Source: Anaerobacillus sp. (GTDB lineage Bacteria; Bacillota; Bacilli; Bacillales; Anaerobacillaceae). From it: a DNA stretch of 17,849 nt. Shown in pieces: positions 13,349 through 17,849 of the stretch. Made by a program: the position numbers and the translations under genes. Location: the NCBI GenBank assembly GCA_007118195.1, contig SKSA01000100.1, positions 1-17,849 of the forward strand, in the 5' to 3' direction. Numbering within the stretch: position 1 is the first letter of the stretch; each line of letters starts with the position of its first letter. The notes below the pieces were generated by a model. It was not told the origin of the DNA. It searched no databases and saw nothing but the letters and a program-made list of their open reading frames with translations.

Positions 13349-16300
13349 TTAATTATTTAATTCAATAAGTAAATCACCGGTTTGAATAGCTTCTCCATTT
13401 TGAACGTGAACTCGCTCGATTACTCCATCAAACGGCGCTTGTACAGTTGTTTCCATCTTCATCGCTTCTGTAATCATGAGATGATCGCCTTTTTTAACCT
13501 TATCGCCGGCTAAAACAAGCGTTTTTACTACCGTTCCAGGCATCGTTGCACCGATATGATTAGTATTTCCTTTTTCAGCCTTGATTTTCACAGAAACCGT
13601 ACTCTCAACATTTTGATCTTTTATTACAACTTCTCGTGGTTGACCATTTAATTCGAAATAAAGGATACGAGTCCCGTCTTTTTGTGCCTCGCCAATGGAT
13701 ACTAGTTTTACGATTAACGTTTTTCCATGTTCTATTTCCACTTCGATTTCTTCACCAAGACGAAGTCCATATAAGAATGTTGGTGTATCAAGTACTGATA
13801 AATCACCAAACTGTTCATAAAAACGTTGTTGGTCTAAGAAAACTTTTGGATAGAGAGCAAACGAGATAATATCAAAATCAGTAACTTGACGATTTAATTT
13901 TTCAAATAATTCTCCCTTAAGCAAATCAAAATTAACTGCAGGTAAGTTTTCACCTGGTCTTGACGTAAATGCTTTCTTACCTTTTAAGATAATCTGCTGT
14001 AATTTTTCAGGAAAACCTTGATAAGGTTGCCCTAAGTTACCTTGAAAGAATTCAACGACAGAATCAGGGAAGTCTAAAGACGCTCCACGCTCGTAAATAT
14101 CTTCTTCAGTTAAATTATTTTGCACCATAAATAATGCCATATCACCAACGATTTTAGAAGATGGGGTTACCTTTACGACATCACCAAACATATCGTTAAC
14201 CGTTCGATACATCTTTTTTACTTCATTCCATCGGTTTTTCAAGCCAACTGCCTTCGCCTGTTGTTGTAAGTTGCTATATTGTCCGCCAGGCATTTCATGT
14301 TCATATACCTCTGAATGCGGAGCTACCATACCACTTTCAAAACCTTGATAAAACTTTCGGGTATTTTCCCAATATTCACCTAGTTTTTCAACTGCTGTAA
14401 TATTTAGATTCGGTTGTCGTTGACTACCAGAAAGTGCATAATATAAGCTATTCATACTCGGTTGTGAAGTTAGCCCAGCCATCGATCCAACAGCTACATC
14501 AACAATATCAACCCCCGCTTCAATAGCTTTGGCATAGGTGAATAGACCGTTTCCACTCGTATCGTGCGTATGCAAATGAATAGGAATATCAATCGACTCT
14601 TTTAGTGTAGATACAAGTCTATAAGCGGCTTCTGGCTTTAATAAACCTGCCATATCTTTTATGCCGAGTATATGCGCTCCTGATTGTTCAAGTTCTTTTG
14701 CCAACGATTTATAATAATCGAGATTGTACTTAGATCTATTGGGATCTAAAATATCTCCCGTATAGCACATCGTTGCCTCAGCGATTTTTCCTGATGAACG
14801 AACAGCATCAATCGTTAACGTCATACCAGGCACCCAGTTTAAACTGTCAAAAATTCGAAATACATCAATACCAGCCTCTGCCGACTTATGAACAAATTCT
14901 TCAATAAGATTATCTGGATAATTCGTATATCCAACCGCATTTGATGAGCGAAGTAGCATTTGTAATAGTACGTTTGGCATTTGTTTTCTTATAGTTAATA
15001 AGCGCTCCCAAGGGTCTTCATGTAAAAACCTCATTGCCACATCAAATGTTGCTCCTCCCCACATTTCTGATGAAAATAAATGAGGCAGCATTCTTGCAGT
15101 TGGTTCAGCGATTCTTTTTAGATCATGAGTTCTAACACGTGTTGCTAAAAGAGATTGATGAGCGTCACGGAAAGTAGTATCAGTAAGTAATACTTCTTTT
15201 TGTTCCTTCACCCATTTCGCAACTCCGTCAGCCCCTTTTTCGTCTAGGATTTGTTTAGTGCCATTTGGTATTGGCTCTAACAGATTTAATTTAGGAATAG
15301 CAGGTTGATCAAATACCGGTTTTTTCATTTTTTCTAAACCAGGATACCCATTGATCGTTGTTTCCCCAATAAATGTTAGCATTTTCGTTCCACGATCTTT
15401 CCGTTTTGGGAAAACAAAAAGTTCAGGTGTTGTATCAATGAAAGATGTATTGTACTCACCATTTAAAAATTTCTCATGCTGAACAACATTTTCTAAAAAG
15501 GCGATATTTGTTTTTATTCCACGGATTCTGAACTCTCTTAAATTCCTTAACATCTTTGAGGCTGCATCTTCAAAATTTAGCGCCCATGTTGATAATTTTA
15601 CTAGTAAAGAATCGTAATATGGAGAAATTACAGATCCTTGAAAACCGTTACCAGCATCAAGTCTAACGCCAAAACCTCCACCTGAGCGATACACCGAAAT
15701 TCTTCCTGTATCCGGCATGAAATTGTTGCTCGGATCTTCCGTTGTTACACGTGATTGAATCGCAAAACCGTGGCACATGATTTTATCTTGAACAGGAATA
15801 TTAAGCTTTTTCCCATGAATTTCTTCACCATCAGCAATAAAAATTTGTGCTTGGACGATGTCAACACCCGTCACCATCTCGGTAATCGTATGTTCTACTT
15901 GAACACGTGGGTTTACTTCAATAAAATAAAATTCACCTGAATCAGTGACTAAAAACTCAACTGTACCAGCGTTAACATAGTTGACCTTCTCCATCAATTG
16001 AACAGCTGCTGCGCAAATCTTTTCCCTTACTTCCTCGGTTAGAGAAACACTTGGGGCAATTTCAACTACTTTCTGATGACGTCGTTGTACAGAACAGTCT
16101 CTATCATAAAGGTGAATAATATTACCACTACGGTCACCTAATATTTGAACTTCTATATGCTTCGGGTTTTCAATAAACTTTTCTACATAAACTTCATCAT
16201 TACCGAACGCTGATTTTGCTTCGGATTTCGCTCGATCATACGCTTCATTAAGTTCTTCCTTAGATCGAACTATCCTCATACCTCGACCACCACCACCAAG

Positions 16301-16798
16301 TGAAGCTTTAATAATAAAAGGGTAGCCGTGCTGTCCGGCGAAACTATGAACGTCTTCTACATTATTAACTGGACCATCGCTACCTGGAATAACTGGCAAG
16401 CCTGCATCAATCGCCTGTGCTCTAGCTTGAACTTTATCCCCGAACATAATTAAATGCTCTGAACTTGGACCTATGAAAATAATTCCTTCTTTTTCACACC
16501 GACGGGCAAAATGAATATTCTCAGAAAGAAAGCCGTACCCTGGATGAATTGCATCGACGTCATTTCGTTTCGCAATTTCTATGATGCCTTCAATATCTAA
16601 ATAAGCATCAATCGGTTTTTTACCTTCCCCTACTAAATAAGCTTCATCAGCTTTATAGCGGTGGTAAGCGCCAGTATCTTCATTCGAATAAATAGCGACT
16701 GTACGTATATGCAGTTCAGTACAAGCTCGGAATATACGAATTGCTATTTCACCACGGTTTGCTACTAATACTTTTTTTATTTTTTTCAACCTATTCAT
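13349..16798 (-). CDS. pycA: pyruvate carboxylase
   Basis: The 1149-residue protein is the full-length single-chain enzyme. An N-terminal biotin carboxylase (about 5-455) has an ATP-grasp glycine loop GGGGRGMR near 170 and HIEVQILGD and EVNPRVQVEHTITE further on. A carboxyltransferase domain opens with LLTDTTFRDAHQSLLATR near 536 and has the metal-site HLHTHD near 740 and the carboxylated lysine in GIKDMAGL near 713. A C-terminal biotinyl domain has K1114 in AMKME. It makes oxaloacetate from pyruvate, bicarbonate and ATP in the cytoplasm to refill the TCA cycle. ATG at 16798 follows GGGAGGT. Its place next to the cta genes is as in B. subtilis. Confidence 0.97.
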   Translation of the reverse strand: MNRLKKIKKVLVANRGEIAIRIFRACTELHIRTVAIYSNEDTGAYHRYKADEAYLVGEGKKPIDAYLDIEGIIEIAKRNDVDAIHPGYGFLSENIHFARRCEKEGIIFIGPSSEHLIMFGDKVQARAQAIDAGLPVIPGSDGPVNNVEDVHSFAGQHGYPFIIKASLGGGGRGMRIVRSKEELNEAYDRAKSEAKSAFGNDEVYVEKFIENPKHIEVQILGDRSGNIIHLYDRDCSVQRRHQKVVEIAPSVSLTEEVREKICAAAVQLMEKVNYVNAGTVEFLVTDSGEFYFIEVNPRVQVEHTITEMVTGVDIVQAQIFIADGEEIHGKKLNIPVQDKIMCHGFAIQSRVTTEDPSNNFMPDTGRISVYRSGGGFGVRLDAGNGFQGSVISPYYDSLLVKLSTWALNFEDAASKMLRNLREFRIRGIKTNIAFLENVVQHEKFLNGEYNTSFIDTTPELFVFPKRKDRGTKMLTFIGETTINGYPGLEKMKKPVFDQPAIPKLNLLEPIPNGTKQILDEKGADGVAKWVKEQKEVLLTDTTFRDAHQSLLATRVRTHDLKRIAEPTARMLPHLFSSEMWGGATFDVAMRFLHEDPWERLLTIRKQMPNVLLQMLLRSSNAVGYTNYPDNLIEEFVHKSAEAGIDVFRIFDSLNWVPGMTLTIDAVRSSGKIAEATMCYTGDILDPNRSKYNLDYYKSLAKELEQSGAHILGIKDMAGLLKPEAAYRLVSTLKESIDIPIHLHTHDTSGNGLFTYAKAIEAGVDIVDVAVGSMAGLTSQPSMNSLYYALSGSQRQPNLNITAVEKLGEYWENTRKFYQGFESGMVAPHSEVYEHEMPGGQYSNLQQQAKAVGLKNRWNEVKKMYRTVNDMFGDVVKVTPSSKIVGDMALFMVQNNLTEEDIYERGASLDFPDSVVEFFQGNLGQPYQGFPEKLQQIILKGKKAFTSRPGENLPAVNFDLLKGELFEKLNRQVTDFDIISFALYPKVFLDQQRFYEQFGDLSVLDTPTFLYGLRLGEEIEVEIEHGKTLIVKLVSIGEAQKDGTRILYFELNGQPREVVIKDQNVESTVSVKIKAEKGNTNHIGATMPGTVVKTLVLAGDKVKKGDHLMITEAMKMETTVQAPFDGVIERVHVQNGEAIQTGDLLIELNN

Positions 16799-16873
16799 GA
16801 TTACCTCCCAAAAATTTCAAATAACCACCTAACATCTGATGACCCGATGATAAGATCTCTGTAATAAACTTAC

Positions 16874-16916
16874 TATTTATCATACAATTTTTTAAAAATA
16901 ATTTAAAGCGTTTCCC
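16874..16916 (-). promoter_or_regulatory. candidate pycA promoter with cre-like site
   Basis: TTAAAGCGTTTCCC (16903-16916, plus-strand reading) matches the CcpA cre core TGWAANCGNTNNCA except at the second and last bases. On the minus strand it is followed by a weak -35 (TTTAAA) and, 17 bases on, TATGAT as -10. The cre-like site would lie just upstream of or overlapping the -35. Evidence is by motif only. Confidence 0.35.
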
Positions 16917-16944
16917 ATAAAAAATATTGAATTATTATTAAATT

Positions 16945-17421
16945 TCAAACATTTGATTTCAAATTTTCACTTATCACTTTTACTATTACCCAACCATCAG
17001 AATAAAATAAACCAATTTTATAAGGGATGAGATTCATCACACACATCCAGAGGTTAAACAACGCCAACCATTGAAACCAAATCGTAATATAATGATCACC
17101 ACTCCCTAAACCAGGCAGCAGTAGAAAGAAAGCGATACATCCGTTTAACAAAGGGCCACCAAGGGAGAGGATAATTTGTTTCATTGAAGATAAGTTTTTA
17201 TTCAATTCAAAAAAGGTTGTTCCACCATACGGAAATATGTGAAGAACAACCGTTAAATCTTTAACTTTAAGTCTGAACATCTCTTTACCAGAGCCAATCC
17301 TTACTGTTACATTCTCTATAAAAAAAAGTCTAGTAACAAAAAAATGTCCTAATTCATGACATAAAGTTGTTAGCGGTAAAATCGTAAAAAAACAAAAAAT
17401 GATAAAAACGATATTTTCCAT
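16945..17421 (-). CDS. small membrane M50-type (site-2 protease family) metalloprotease
   Basis: The 158-residue protein has three to four hydrophobic segments. The first carries the zinc motif HELGH (H22, E23, H26). A third-segment GGPLLNG (near 88) and a late NLIPYKIGLFYSDG (130-143, with D142 as third zinc ligand) complete the M50 pattern, a variant of the usual NxxPxxxxDG. It lacks PDZ or CBS domains, so it is a minimal form, shorter than RseP or SpoIVFB. The substrate is unknown. The ATG at 17421 follows AAGGAG by 6 bases. It stands where B. subtilis has ftsW between ylaN and pycA. A terminator-like hairpin ends only some 20 bases before its start, so it may depend on read-through. No terminator separates it from pycA. 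Confidence 0.72.
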   Translation of the reverse strand: MENIVFIIFCFFTILPLTTLCHELGHFFVTRLFFIENVTVRIGSGKEMFRLKVKDLTVVLHIFPYGGTTFFELNKNLSSMKQIILSLGGPLLNGCIAFFLLLPGLGSGDHYITIWFQWLALFNLWMCVMNLIPYKIGLFYSDGWVIVKVISENLKSNV

Positions 17422-17439
17422 AGTTTTCTCCTTGCAATT

Positions 17440-17510
17440 AAAAAAGATGACTCTTTTTTAGAGCTATTCTCCTCATAAAACAAAAAGGAAGGCTCCAAAT
17501 GAGTCATCTT
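17440..17510 (-). terminator. large terminator/attenuator hairpin between ylaN and the M50 gene
   Basis: On the minus strand AAGATGACTC (17510-17501) pairs perfectly with GAGTCATCTT (17453-17444). An inner TTTGGAGC/GCTCTAAA pair (17499-17492 with 17464-17457) lies inside, and six T residues (17445-17440) follow. The loop is long (about 27 bases). It starts 13 bases after the ylaN stop and ends about 6 bases before the M50 ribosome site. Confidence 0.8.
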
Positions 17511-17523
17511 CTTTAACTAAAAA

Positions 17524-17805
17524 TTATCTTTTCATCGACGCTTCATGAAGAGCTGCAAGTTCACGTTCAAGTTCAGCCAACAATTCTTTTCCTATTTCCT
17601 CCTCAATTAGCTCAAGGCGGATAGCGAAATCGATTTCCCTTGATAATCCGAACATTTGGGTATCTAAAACCTCTTCATAAAGAGGGCATTGTGGCATCGT
17701 TAAGTTAGCCATTTGAACTTTAATAAGCTTTAAAATCTTATTTGCATCCGCTTTTAGAAGGGCGTACGCTTTTTCGTTATGTCCTGTTTGAACATCGTTA
17801 GACAT
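17524..17805 (-). CDS. ylaN: YlaN (DUF1507), iron-homeostasis protein
   Basis: The 93-residue protein has the same length as B. subtilis YlaN and keeps its conserved core [20 protein letters not shown], then [21 protein letters not shown] and a C-terminal helix [12 protein letters not shown]. The soluble protein is all-helical. YlaN is essential under iron limitation in B. subtilis; reports link it to iron binding and to counteracting Fur repression. The ATG at 17805 follows GGGAGGG by 8 bases. Its 5' flank holds only 44 bases, so its promoter cannot be seen. It marks the right boundary of the ylaN-pycA-cta synteny block. Confidence 0.95.
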   Translation of the reverse strand: MSNDVQTGHNEKAYALLKADANKILKLIKVQMANLTMPQCPLYEEVLDTQMFGLSREIDFAIRLELIEEEIGKELLAELERELAALHEASMKR

Positions 17806-17849
17806 TGGTTATTCCCTCCCATACGAGTTGTGTCACTGTCCCTTATTAC

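Noticed and set aside
15755..15940. 61-codon plus-strand open frame inside pycA
   Set aside because: It lies fully opposite a clearly coding pyruvate carboxylase region, has no ribosome site and no recognisable protein pattern. The same applies to the open frames opposite ctaD, ctaE, ctaC, ctaA, ylbB, ytvI and the AlaX gene.
16799..16944. T-box or other riboswitch before pycA
   Set aside because: The leader is only about 65-75 bases from the inferred start and shows no T-box sequence or terminator hairpin.
1..17849. CRISPR array, tRNA, rRNA or prophage
   Set aside because: No evenly spaced direct repeats, cloverleaf with CCA-type end, rRNA-like segment or phage gene was seen on either strand.

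Overview
The window is a low-GC, endospore-former-type Bacillaceae chromosome segment. Shine-Dalgarno sequences are strong (AAGGAGG type) and TTG starts are frequent. Gene order follows the Bacillus subtilis ylaN - pycA - ctaA - ctaB-C-D-E-F - ylbB - ylbC block, read here mostly on the minus strand from right to left. I could place it only at family level. Nothing looks like a phage, an IS with a transposase, a CRISPR array, a tRNA or an rRNA.

Layout from right to left. ylaN (minus) is followed by a large terminator-like hairpin and a small membrane M50-type metalloprotease gene, where B. subtilis has ftsW. Next is pycA (pyruvate carboxylase), with a candidate CcpA cre site and promoter upstream. 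An extra plus-strand type II NADH dehydrogenase gene with a near-perfect Rex operator lies between pycA and ctaA and converges on pycA at a shared bidirectional terminator. ctaA (heme A synthase, plus) diverges from the minus-strand operon ctaB (heme O synthase), ctaC, ctaD, ctaE, ctaF (cytochrome caa3 oxidase subunits II, I, III and IV). The gene after ctaF encodes a DUF420/CtaM-type oxidase assembly factor instead of B. subtilis-type CtaG. It has its own promoter, a perfect CRP/FNR-type palindrome and an intrinsic-terminator-like hairpin in its leader.

The left third holds a ytvI-type AI-2E family membrane protein gene (plus), an Asp23/Gls24 family gene (minus), a YugN-like gene (plus, in the usual ylbA position), an AlaX-type alanyl-tRNA editing protein (minus), the CBS-pair protein ylbB (minus) and the 5' part of ylbC (minus, running off the left edge).

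The core is aerobic respiration. Pyruvate carboxylase supplies oxaloacetate, NDH-2 oxidises NADH, CtaB/CtaA make heme O and then heme A, CtaM helps build the aa3-type oxidase, and CtaCDEF is the terminal oxidase. Three redox-type palindromes sit in the promoters: one Rex site at the NDH gene and two CRP/FNR-type boxes at ctaM and at ctaB/ctaA. Together they suggest NADH/O2-responsive control of the block. The most interesting unexplained element is the roughly 120-nt promoter-hairpin-terminator unit before ctaM, which could be an attenuated leader or a small RNA. Two families of intergenic repeats are also present: paired terminator-type hairpins at about 511 and 4617, and REP/MITE-like elements at about 2293 and 11695.
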